This document shows positions 28,162-36,084 of a stretch of 63,320 bases of DNA, one piece after another (position 1 is the first letter of the stretch; every line of letters starts with the position of its first letter). A program made the translations under genes and the position numbers. A model generated the notes under the pieces. It searched no databases. It saw nothing but the letters and a program-made list of their open reading frames with translations, and had not been told where the DNA came from. Source of the DNA: Pseudomonadota bacterium (lineage in GTDB: Bacteria; Pseudomonadota; Gammaproteobacteria; Burkholderiales; Chitinibacteraceae); the NCBI GenBank assembly GCA_018261735.1, contig JAGTRM010000024.1:1-63320 (forward strand), in the 5' to 3' direction.

Positions 28162-29457
28162 ATGCCATCTCGCCTGTTCGCACACATTACCTGGCTGCGC
28201 ATAGCCGGATTTTCTCGTTTTGTCCTGCGCCGCCTGATCGATGACCGCTGCCTGCAAACCGCAGCCAGCCTGACTTATACCACGCTGCTGGCCATCGTCC
28301 CGCTGTTCACCATCGCGCTGACACTTTTTGCCGCGTTTCCGATGTTTGGCGATTACAGCGGCAAGTTCAAATCTTTCATTCTGACGAATCTGGTACCCGA
28401 CGCCTCCGGCAAGATCATCGGCACCTACATGCACCAGTTTTCCGACAATGCCGAACGCCTCACCGCCATGGGTATGGTCGGCCTTGCGGCAACGGCCCTG
28501 TTGCTGATGTTTACCATCGAAAAGACACTCAACCAGATATGGGGCGCGCCGCGCGCGCGCAATCTCCTGGCAAGAACGCTGATTTATTGGGCCGCACTGA
28601 CGCTGGGCCCGTTGCTGATCGGTTTGAGCATTTCACTGGCTTCCTGGCTGTCGAGCGGACTGCCTGACGGGCTGCCGGGCATCGGACTTTCCCTGCTGAA
28701 GCTGGGCCCCTGGCTCTTGGTATTCCTGACGCTGGGCATGGTTTACCTCGCGGTGCCCAATTGCTTTGTTCCGCGCAGTCACGCCCTGATTGCCGCGTTC
28801 TGCAGTGCAACCGCCCTCGATGTCATGAAACTGCTGTTCAGCCTTTATATCAAGAAATTCGGTACGTTCAAGCTGGTGTATGGCGCTTTTGCCAGTTTTC
28901 CGATTTTTCTGCTCTGGCTGTACGTGAGCTGGGTAATCGTTCTCGGCGGCGCCGTACTCTCGGCCTGTTTATCCTATTGGCGCAATGATGCCTGGGGCTG
29001 GAAAGGGAAACAGGGCAGCCGTTTCGAGCAAGCCGTGCTTATTCTACTGGTATTGAATGAGGCCTATCACAAGGGAGAAGTACTGCATATCAACATCTTG
29101 CGCCGCCGGGCTGGCTTGGGCCTGGATGCCACCAACCAACTTTTAGAGGCAATGTCGCAGAAGGCATGGGTGGAAGCCAGCCGCGACGGCCGATGGCTGC
29201 TCGCCATCGATATTGATCAAATCCGGCTATCTGACATCTTCGAACACATGCAAACACCGCTCTGGGCAGCAAAAGAGCAGGCGCTTGCCCCGCACATGGC
29301 GCGCTTGCGCGACGATCTTGGCTTGACACTCGCACAGTACGCCGCACAGCGCGCCATGTCAGCAGACACAGCGGCATATCCGGCAACGGATACGTCTTAT
29401 TCGCAGCCGGACTCAAGCGCGCGCGTCACCACATCCGAAGACAATTCCCCCGCATAA
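28162..29457 (+). CDS. YihY/BrkB-family membrane protein with C-terminal winged-helix-like extension
   Basis: The 431-residue protein has six membrane helices in residues 25-270 and the YihY signature [19 protein letters not shown] and [19 protein letters not shown]. The family was once called ribonuclease BN, but that assignment is wrong; its role is unknown. About 150 extra residues follow: a segment ([31 protein letters not shown]) that resembles a small winged helix, then an acidic tail. Its last 61 bases overlap the 3' end of the convergent aroB gene. The ribosome site before ATG 28162 is weak. Confidence 0.85.
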   Translation: MPSRLFAHITWLRIAGFSRFVLRRLIDDRCLQTAASLTYTTLLAIVPLFTIALTLFAAFPMFGDYSGKFKSFILTNLVPDASGKIIGTYMHQFSDNAERLTAMGMVGLAATALLLMFTIEKTLNQIWGAPRARNLLARTLIYWAALTLGPLLIGLSISLASWLSSGLPDGLPGIGLSLLKLGPWLLVFLTLGMVYLAVPNCFVPRSHALIAAFCSATALDVMKLLFSLYIKKFGTFKLVYGAFASFPIFLLWLYVSWVIVLGGAVLSACLSYWRNDAWGWKGKQGSRFEQAVLILLVLNEAYHKGEVLHINILRRRAGLGLDATNQLLEAMSQKAWVEASRDGRWLLAIDIDQIRLSDIFEHMQTPLWAAKEQALAPHMARLRDDLGLTLAQYAAQRAMSADTAAYPATDTSYSQPDSSARVTTSEDNSPA

Positions 29458-30479
29458 GACTCGCCCAGCCGGCGCATCAGGATATAACGGATACGTCCGT
29501 CGTCGACTTTTTTGTCGCCGGCCATCAGCGCCAGATAACGCTCGGCCCCCAGCGCCGGCGCGACGACTGGCAAGCCGGCCTTGGTCAGCAAGGCCTTGAT
29601 CCGGTCGACATCCGCCGTACCCATTTGGCCCAGCTCGCGCGAAGCCAGCGCGGCCAGCACCATCCCGGCCGCCACAGCCTCTCCATGCAACCAGACACCG
29701 TAGCCCATGCCGGCCTCGATGGCGTGGCCGAAGGTATGCCCCAAATTGAGCAATTCACGCACCCCGGCCGTTTCCCGTTCATCCTGCGCTACCACCCGCG
29801 CCTTGTTGCGACAACAGCGCTCAACGGCAAACGCCAGCGCATCGGCATCCCGTTCCATCAAGCGGTCAACATGGGTCTCCAGCCACTCGAAAAAGTCCAA
29901 ATCGTCGATCAAGCCATACTTGATCACTTCGGCCATGCCGGCAGAAAATTCGCGCTGCGGCAACGTATCAAGCGTGGCCAGATCCGCCAGCACCAGCCGG
30001 GGCTGGTAGAACGCACCGATCATGTTCTTGCCGAGCGGATGGTTGATTGCAGTTTTGCCTCCGACGGAAGAATCCACCTGCGCCAGCAAAGTCGTCGGGA
30101 TCTGGATGAATGGCGCGCCACGCTGGTACACGGCCGCGGCAAATCCGGTCATGTCGCCGATCACGCCACCACCGAGCGCGATCAAGGTCGTCTTGCGCTC
30201 GCATCGGTTTGCCAGCAGTCCATCGAAAATCAGATTGAGCGTTTCCCAGGTCTTGAACCCTTCGCCATCAGGCAGAATGATGCTGTGACAACGCACCCCT
30301 TCCGCCTCGAGTACGGCTCGCAACGCATCGAGATAGAGCGGTGCCACCGTGTCATTGCAAACAATCGCCACCTGTTTTTGCGGCAGCAGCGGCAAGATCA
30401 GATCCGCACGGGTCAACAACCCGCGGCCGATCTGGATGTCATAGGGCGCCTGGGACAGATTAAGCGGGACGGTTCGCAT
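29397..30479 (-). CDS. aroB: 3-dehydroquinate synthase AroB
   Basis: The 360-residue enzyme forms 3-dehydroquinate, the second step of the shikimate pathway. It shows the NAD and zinc features: [58 protein letters not shown], and the metal ligands Glu in [12 protein letters not shown] and His in [13 protein letters not shown] and [11 protein letters not shown]. It overlaps the aroK 3' end by 20 bases. Its tail overlaps yihY on the other strand by 61 bases. Confidence 0.96.
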   Translation of the reverse strand: MRTVPLNLSQAPYDIQIGRGLLTRADLILPLLPQKQVAIVCNDTVAPLYLDALRAVLEAEGVRCHSIILPDGEGFKTWETLNLIFDGLLANRCERKTTLIALGGGVIGDMTGFAAAVYQRGAPFIQIPTTLLAQVDSSVGGKTAINHPLGKNMIGAFYQPRLVLADLATLDTLPQREFSAGMAEVIKYGLIDDLDFFEWLETHVDRLMERDADALAFAVERCCRNKARVVAQDERETAGVRELLNLGHTFGHAIEAGMGYGVWLHGEAVAAGMVLAALASRELGQMGTADVDRIKALLTKAGLPVVAPALGAERYLALMAGDKKVDDGRIRYILMRRLGESYAGELSSDVVTRALESGCE

Positions 30480-31008
30480 TGAAATGGGGCTCCAGTTCGC
30501 GCAGAAGGCGGTTGAGCAATTGATGGACGGATTGGCGGCTGGTATCGATCACCAGATCGGCCACTTCGCGGTAAAGCGGATCGCGTGCTTCGAAGAGTTC
30601 CTGCAAGCGGGCTTTGGGATTGGCCGTTTGCAGCAACGGCCGGTTTTTGTCGTGGCAGGTGCGCTGGTACAGTTCGTCCACGTTGGCACGCAGATAGATC
30701 ACGAAACCATGGCGCTTGAGTGCTTCACGATTGGCGGGATTGAGCACTGCGCCCCCGCCCGTTGCCAGCACGATATCCTGCAACGCGGTCAATTCGGCAA
30801 TGACGGCGGTTTCGCGCGCACGAAATCCTGCCTCGCCCTCGATTTCGAAGATGATCGGCACGCGCACGCCGGCCCTGGCCTCGATTTCATGATCCGAATC
30901 CAGAAAGCGTTTGTCAGCAACCCTGGCCAACGCCCGTCCCACCGTCGTCTTGCCGGCCCCCATCAGGCCGACCAAAAAAAAATTGCCTGGCATTTTCATG
31001 CCAGGCAT
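30460..31008 (-). CDS. aroK: shikimate kinase AroK
   Basis: The 182-residue kinase phosphorylates shikimate. P-loop [15 protein letters not shown], shikimate-binding [22 protein letters not shown] and the lid region with [10 protein letters not shown] are present. Three ATG codons (31008, 30999, 30993) could be the start; I give the longest. All three lie inside a perfect palindrome followed by nine T, and none has a recognisable ribosome site, which is unusual for an essential-pathway gene. It follows pilQ by 42 bp. Confidence 0.93.
   Translation of the reverse strand: MPGMKMPGNFFLVGLMGAGKTTVGRALARVADKRFLDSDHEIEARAGVRVPIIFEIEGEAGFRARETAVIAELTALQDIVLATGGGAVLNPANREALKRHGFVIYLRANVDELYQRTCHDKNRPLLQTANPKARLQELFEARDPLYREVADLVIDTSRQSVHQLLNRLLRELEPHFNANRPA
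30974..31007 (-). terminator. intrinsic terminator-like hairpin over the aroK start codons
   Basis: On the minus strand TGCCTGGCAT, loop GAAA, ATGCCAGGCA form a perfect 10-bp stem, followed by A and nine T. This is a textbook intrinsic terminator and lies 44 bases after the pilQ stop, but the aroK start codons are within it. It could end the pil transcript and attenuate or hide aroK translation. Confidence 0.8.
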
Positions 31009-31050
31009 TGTAGCGGAAAGCTAGGAAAGCCGCGATCCGGCCGCCCTATT

Positions 31051-33045
31051 TCATTTCACGACCAGTTCCTGCGCCATGATCCTGGGCGTGACAAAAATCA
31101 GCAGCTCCCGCTTCGACGTGATCAGGGATTTATGCTTGAAAAGGTTGCCCAGAATCGGGATGTCCCCCAAGAGCGGCACTTGATCCTTGGCGTTCGATAT
31201 CGATTGCAAGTAAATGCCGCCGATCACCACCGTTCCGCCATTCTCCACCAGTACCTTGGTCTGGATCTGCTTGGTGTCGATCGCCGGCCCTGCGGTCGTA
31301 TCCGTACCGCGACTGTCCTTGTTGACCTTCAGATCCATGATCACATTGCCATCCGGGGTAATCTGCGGCGTGACCTTGAGCGACAACGTGGCTTTTTTGA
31401 ACGATACCGTGGTTGCTCCATTCGGCGCGGTCTGCGAATAGGGGATTTCTTCGCCATCCTCGATGGTGGCCTCAACCCGGTCAGCAGTAATCAGCCGTGG
31501 ACTGGAAACAATCTTGCCATCGCTGTCGGATTCCAGCGCCGTCAGTTCAAGGTTAATCGTGCCACCAAGTACCGAGCCAAACACCCCGGTCAACGATGCA
31601 GCGGAATAGCCATTAAGTCCCGCCGCAGGCAAATTAATTGCCGTATCGTAGCTATTCGTTGTGCCCGTACGGCCCATCCCCAACTTGACGCCCAACTCCC
31701 GGCTGAACCCCTCGCGTGCCTCAACAATTCGCGCCTCGATCATTACCTGGCGCGAAGGAATATCCGTTTTCGCGATCAGGTCACGAATTTCCTCGAGCTT
31801 GCTCGGCACATCGTTGATGAACAGGGTATTGGTCAGCGGATCCAGGACCCAGCTCCCTCGCTTGGTTAAAAAGCCGCTTTTTTCGTCCTTCAAAATCTTT
31901 TCGAAATCTTCTGCCTTGTGGTACTTGAGACGGAACATTTCCTGCCGGGTCGGAACCAGTTCTGAAATCTGCTTTTTGGTTTCGAGTTCCTGCTTTTCTT
32001 TCGCAGCAAGTTCATCGCGCGGCGCGATCCACACCACATTGCCGGTCTTGCGCTGATCCAGTCCCTTGGCTTGCAGGATGATATCCATGGCCTGGTCCCA
32101 CGGAACGTCCTTGAGCCGCAAGGTCAGCGAGCCATTGACCGTATCGCTGGTGATGATGTTCATGCCGGTGAATTCGGCCAGCACCTGCAACACAGTGCGA
32201 ATTTCCACATTCTGGAAGTTCAGCGAGAGTTTTTCACCCTTGTAGGTTTTCTGACTGGTCAGTTTTTTCGAATCTTCCACCACTTCACGCACTTCGATGG
32301 TGAAGCGGTTTTCGGTCTGATACGCGGAGTACTCCCAGTTTCCTTTGGGCTCGATTACCAGCTTGGCCGAATCAGCCTGTCCATAGGCGTCGATCTTTTG
32401 CACCAGCGTGCCGAAATCCGTGACATCCAGCCGGCGCTCCAGCTTCTTGGGCAAGGCCGCCCTGGCAAATTCGACAACCAGATTCTTGCCCTGCTGGCGA
32501 ATATCAATGCCGACATTGGGGCTGGAAAGATCAACGACGATCTTGCCCTCGCCATTGTCGCCACGACGGAAATCGATATCCTGAATACCTTGGGTTTTCT
32601 CTGTGGGTTTGGCATCGGAAAAATGCGTTGTTTGCGTCGCCACGGCATCAACCGCCGCGCCGTCCACGGTAATCAGCACGGCATTCCCTTCAGCCGTCGC
32701 TTGGTAGGAAGCCTTCTTTTGCAGGTTGAGCACGACGCGCGTCCGCCCGGAACCTTCGGCGATATTAATCAGCCGAAGCACGTTGCCGTTGACCTGCACG
32801 GCATTCTTCCCCGCCTGGTTGACAGTATTGGCAAAGTCAAAGGCAATGCGGGGAGGAGTATTAATCGAAAAACTCGCGGGGCTGGGTGCCCCGCCATTGA
32901 AGTTGATTTTGACAACTTGTTTTTCGGCAGAAATGTTGGTGACTTCAATGCCCGTGATCGCCACTGGGTCAAGCGCCAAAGCCAACGGGGCGATCAGGGC
33001 CAAAGCAAGGCACCCGAGCCAGGTTCTTAATTTCCTGTAGTTCAT
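31051..33045 (-). CDS. pilQ: type IV pilus secretin PilQ
   Basis: The 664-residue outer-membrane secretin has a signal peptide (LGCLALALIAPLALA), two N-terminal AMIN domains (about residues 30-130 and 150-250, binding peptidoglycan), a secretin N1 domain (KLSLNFQNVEIRTVLQVLAE), and the C-terminal secretin ring domain with VMIEARIVEA, EIPYSQ and LLIFVTPRI. It forms the pilus exit channel. It overlaps pilP by four bases (ATGA). Length is within the family range of roughly 650-750. Confidence 0.95.
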   Translation of the reverse strand: MNYRKLRTWLGCLALALIAPLALALDPVAITGIEVTNISAEKQVVKINFNGGAPSPASFSINTPPRIAFDFANTVNQAGKNAVQVNGNVLRLINIAEGSGRTRVVLNLQKKASYQATAEGNAVLITVDGAAVDAVATQTTHFSDAKPTEKTQGIQDIDFRRGDNGEGKIVVDLSSPNVGIDIRQQGKNLVVEFARAALPKKLERRLDVTDFGTLVQKIDAYGQADSAKLVIEPKGNWEYSAYQTENRFTIEVREVVEDSKKLTSQKTYKGEKLSLNFQNVEIRTVLQVLAEFTGMNIITSDTVNGSLTLRLKDVPWDQAMDIILQAKGLDQRKTGNVVWIAPRDELAAKEKQELETKKQISELVPTRQEMFRLKYHKAEDFEKILKDEKSGFLTKRGSWVLDPLTNTLFINDVPSKLEEIRDLIAKTDIPSRQVMIEARIVEAREGFSRELGVKLGMGRTGTTNSYDTAINLPAAGLNGYSAASLTGVFGSVLGGTINLELTALESDSDGKIVSSPRLITADRVEATIEDGEEIPYSQTAPNGATTVSFKKATLSLKVTPQITPDGNVIMDLKVNKDSRGTDTTAGPAIDTKQIQTKVLVENGGTVVIGGIYLQSISNAKDQVPLLGDIPILGNLFKHKSLITSKRELLIFVTPRIMAQELVVK

Positions 33046-33602
33046 TTCTTCTGCTCCGCTTTTTGCCCGACTTCCTCAAGATTGAGACTGGTAGAGCGCT
33101 CAACCCAATCACCACCGCTATCCTCAACTATTTCCTTGAGCTTGATTTCGGTTTCGGATATGCCAACCACCATCCCGAAATTCTGCCCCAGGTAACTGCC
33201 CAGCTTGACTCGATATAGGTTGCCATCCGGCGCATTCACCAATGCCTGGATATTCTTGCCCTGCTGCAGAATACCCACCATCTTCAACTTTTCCAGATCA
33301 TAGGCTTCCAGCGGTTCTCTCGGCCGATTGGTATTGGGCGCCAACGCGCCGCTTCCGCCACCTTTTCTGCCAAGCTCCATTTTCGAGGCACGGAAGGGGT
33401 CGACCACCTCAAAAGCATTGTACAGAAATGGTTGGTAGGGTTTGACCTCAGGCAGGGGTTCGACCTTGCCTTGCAGCCCCTCGCTGCTCTTTTGCATCCA
33501 CTCTTTGAGGTCGCTGTTTTTGTCACCAAAACAGCCCGTCAGGCCAAGCAATGCCAAAGACAGGCCAACCCATCGCACGATCATGAGATTCTCGCTTTTC
33601 AC
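33042..33602 (-). CDS. pilP: type IV pilus assembly lipoprotein PilP
   Basis: The 186-residue protein starts with a lipoprotein signal ending LLGLTGC, so it is anchored by lipid in the inner membrane. The mature part has an unstructured region (PLPEVKPYQPFLYNAFEVVD) and the small beta domain (KMVGILQQGKNIQALVNAPD) that contacts PilQ. The GTG at 33602 has GAGGTG five bases upstream; an ATG six codons later is possible. Confidence 0.93.
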   Translation of the reverse strand: MKSENLMIVRWVGLSLALLGLTGCFGDKNSDLKEWMQKSSEGLQGKVEPLPEVKPYQPFLYNAFEVVDPFRASKMELGRKGGGSGALAPNTNRPREPLEAYDLEKLKMVGILQQGKNIQALVNAPDGNLYRVKLGSYLGQNFGMVVGISETEIKLKEIVEDSGGDWVERSTSLNLEEVGQKAEQKK

Positions 33603-33614
33603 CGATTCACCTCA

Positions 33615-34244
33615 TCACTTTTTCTTTTTCTTGGCATCAAGTTCAGCCTGTCTGATGGCCTGGATTTCTGCCTCATCCAGTACGCGGTATGTCCTGACCA
33701 CAGCCTGCATCGTTAACTGGCCGTCTTTTGCGGGCGCCAATTGAATATTGCCGAGGGTGACGATCCGGGAAAGCTGGGCCACATCACTCACAAAAGAAGC
33801 CAAATCATGGTAATTGCCGCTAATACGGATATCGATAGGCTGCTCAACAAATTCGCTGGTCTTGATTTCAGCACCGGGCCGGAACAACTCGAACAACAGG
33901 CCGCGCCCGACACCCGCTTGGTTGATTTCGGTCAGCAGCGTTTCCATCTCGGCTTTATTGGGCAACTGTTTCAGCATTGCACCAAACGCTTGTTGAATCT
34001 CCAGCAGCTGCTGACGATAGGCCTCGAGATTAACAGCTTGCTTCTTCTTGTCCAGAAATTGCTGCTTGAGCTGTTCTTCCTTGACTTGGGCGGCCTCCAG
34101 TTCCTGCAACTGATCGGCCCAGACATAAAAATAGCCGCCGGTGAGAATCAGTCCAAACAGCAACAGCATGCATAGCAACTGAACCGGTATGGGCCAGTTG
34201 CCCGCATCCTTGGGATCGAGTCCCTTGAAATCATCCAGGGTCAT
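33615..34244 (-). CDS. pilO: type IV pilus inner-membrane protein PilO
   Basis: The 209-residue protein has one membrane helix (VQLLCMLLLFGLILTGGYFYV), a coiled coil (residues 45-90) and a ferredoxin-like periplasmic domain (QPIDIRISGNYHDLASFVSD). It forms the alignment complex with PilN and PilP. A lysine-rich tail ends the protein. It overlaps pilN by four bases. Confidence 0.93.
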   Translation of the reverse strand: MTLDDFKGLDPKDAGNWPIPVQLLCMLLLFGLILTGGYFYVWADQLQELEAAQVKEEQLKQQFLDKKKQAVNLEAYRQQLLEIQQAFGAMLKQLPNKAEMETLLTEINQAGVGRGLLFELFRPGAEIKTSEFVEQPIDIRISGNYHDLASFVSDVAQLSRIVTLGNIQLAPAKDGQLTMQAVVRTYRVLDEAEIQAIRQAELDAKKKKK

Positions 34245-34840
34245 TTGGCTTCCCCTCGTTTGGCGCCCGCGGGCATTGACGCAGAGGCAGCCGCATCCGT
34301 AGTCCGTGTGACCCGGGTGCGCAAATTGAATTCCGACAGGCGCAGGTTGCCCACATTCGCCGCCTTTACCTCGACCAGCAGCGGCTGTTCAAACACCGGG
34401 GAATCGTTAAGATTGCGCATGTAGGTTGAAACCCGCGCATTCGACTGGGCATACCCCACCAAGGTGATCTGATCGTCCGCCTGCTTGAAATCCTTCAGAT
34501 AAATCCCTTCCGGCGTCTGGCGAACCAGTTGGTCCACTACACGCACAGCCTCTGTCCGGTTTGACTGAAGGCGTTCGACCACTTTTTTACGGTCCAGCAG
34601 TGCTTGTTTTTCCGTCTTGAGTTTTTCTATTTCCGCGATTTCCCGGTCAAGCTTGGCATTTTCTGCCGCCAAGAAATCATTGCGCGAACGCTGGGTATCG
34701 ATCTTCGCGGCCAGCACGGTAAAGCCCAGGATGAGTACGCCAATGGCGCCCACGAAGGCAAACACCAGCAAAGACAAGAACCGGCGCTGTTTAGCCCGTC
34801 TTTTTTCTTCGCGGTGAGGAAGCAGGTTAATCCGGATCAT
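34241..34840 (-). CDS. pilN: type IV pilus inner-membrane protein PilN
   Basis: The 199-residue protein begins with the conserved MIRINLLPHREEKR motif that plugs into PilM, then one membrane helix, a coiled coil and a small periplasmic domain (GIYLKDFKQADDQITLVGYA). It is the partner of PilO. It overlaps pilM by four bases. Confidence 0.94.
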   Translation of the reverse strand: MIRINLLPHREEKRRAKQRRFLSLLVFAFVGAIGVLILGFTVLAAKIDTQRSRNDFLAAENAKLDREIAEIEKLKTEKQALLDRKKVVERLQSNRTEAVRVVDQLVRQTPEGIYLKDFKQADDQITLVGYAQSNARVSTYMRNLNDSPVFEQPLLVEVKAANVGNLRLSEFNLRTRVTRTTDAAASASMPAGAKRGEAK

Positions 34841-35913
34841 ACTGGGTCGAACCTCCGCATCGCGAGACCGCAGGCAATCAGTAGGGACGGGGCATCAAGC
34901 TGGATCTGCTTGCCGCGCACTTTGCCGGTAGCCATGCTGAAAAAAGGATTGGCGCGCATGGTGCTCGCAACCTGGGTTCGGCTGGATACGGCTTCATCCA
35001 GGCCGTGAATCACGCTGCACCCGCCCGCCAGCAGGATATGATCCACCGTCGTGTAATTGCTGGAGGTATAGAAGAATTGCAATGAGCGCCCCACTTCCAT
35101 CGCAAGCGTATCCATGAAGGGCTGCAGCACGTCGGGTTCGTAATTTTCCGGCAAACCGCCCTGATGCTTGGCGAGTTCGGCTTCTTCGAAAGACATGTTG
35201 TACTTGCGCTGGATTTCCTGGGTCAGCTGGTTTCCGGCGTAGGCCTGGTCACGACTATAGATGGATTGGGAATCCTTGAAGATGTTCATGTGCATCCCGG
35301 TAGCCCCGATATCCACGACCGCGACGATCTGGCCCTCGCCGTTGTTGGGCAACTGCGGACGCATCAGCTCAAAAGCAGCCTGGGCGGCATAGGATTCAAC
35401 ATCGACCACGACGGCTTTGAGACCGGCGGCCTCGACAGCCGCAACACGCTCTTCCACCTTGTCTTTTTTGGCCGCCGCGATCAGGACATCGTTTTCTTCG
35501 GGCGTATTGGGGTTGGGGCCAAGGATCTGGAAATCCAGGTTGACTTCATCCAGCGGGAAAGGGATGTACTGGTTTGCCTCGGTCTCGACCTGGTATTCCA
35601 GGTCACGTTCGCTCAGTTGCGCGGGGGCCAGAATTTTCTTGGTGATGACGGATGCGGCAGGCAAAGCGATTGCAACATGCTTGACGCGCGTACCCAGCTG
35701 CTGCCATGCTCGTTTCACCGTATCCGCCACGGCATCAATATTGGTCAGATTGCCGTCTGATACGGCATCTTTCGGCAAGGGCAGGATGACATAGCGATCA
35801 AGACTGTAGTTCCGCCCGGCAAGGCTCAACTCGACCATCTTGACAGCAGATGAGCTAATATCCACGCCGACCAAGGGAGGGGCCTTGGGCTTCAGGAAAT
35901 CGAGATTCAACAC
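34837..35913 (-). CDS. pilM: type IV pilus cytoplasmic protein PilM
   Basis: The 358-residue protein has the actin-like fold: LVGVDISSSAVKMVEL (phosphate loop 1), VVDIGATGMHMNIF (phosphate loop 2) and ILLAGGCSVIHGLDEAV near the end. PilM binds the PilN N terminus and the cytoplasmic motors. It starts with GTG behind AAGGA and is the first gene of pilMNOPQ, facing away from the penicillin-binding protein gene. Confidence 0.94.
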   Translation of the reverse strand: MLNLDFLKPKAPPLVGVDISSSAVKMVELSLAGRNYSLDRYVILPLPKDAVSDGNLTNIDAVADTVKRAWQQLGTRVKHVAIALPAASVITKKILAPAQLSERDLEYQVETEANQYIPFPLDEVNLDFQILGPNPNTPEENDVLIAAAKKDKVEERVAAVEAAGLKAVVVDVESYAAQAAFELMRPQLPNNGEGQIVAVVDIGATGMHMNIFKDSQSIYSRDQAYAGNQLTQEIQRKYNMSFEEAELAKHQGGLPENYEPDVLQPFMDTLAMEVGRSLQFFYTSSNYTTVDHILLAGGCSVIHGLDEAVSSRTQVASTMRANPFFSMATGKVRGKQIQLDAPSLLIACGLAMRRFDPV

Positions 35914-36084
35914 AGGATTCCTTTAAAAATTAGATAAATAGGCCGCCTTCTTCCCAACTTGCTTAAAAGCCTAGCAGTGTAGGTCGCTGCTGTAAAGACG
36001 ACTTGGACAATGCACACCATTTTGCAACATGTACCCGGGGTTCCCCAACGGGAATATCGCGATTCAAATCAATAATTGACAGCT

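Noticed and set aside
28162..29457. Ribonuclease BN function for the YihY-type protein
   Set aside because: RNase BN activity belongs to a different, metallo-beta-lactamase type protein; this is a polytopic membrane protein of unknown role.
33380..33391. TTTTCGAGGCAC inside pilP, matching the tip of the 341-480 repeat
   Set aside because: It lies in a conserved coding stretch (Ser-Lys-Met-Glu-Leu region on the other strand) with no partner end nearby, so chance is the simpler explanation.
36076..36081. TTGACA just before the penicillin-binding protein gene as a promoter
   Set aside because: It ends only three bases before the ATG, so it cannot be a -35 box for that gene.
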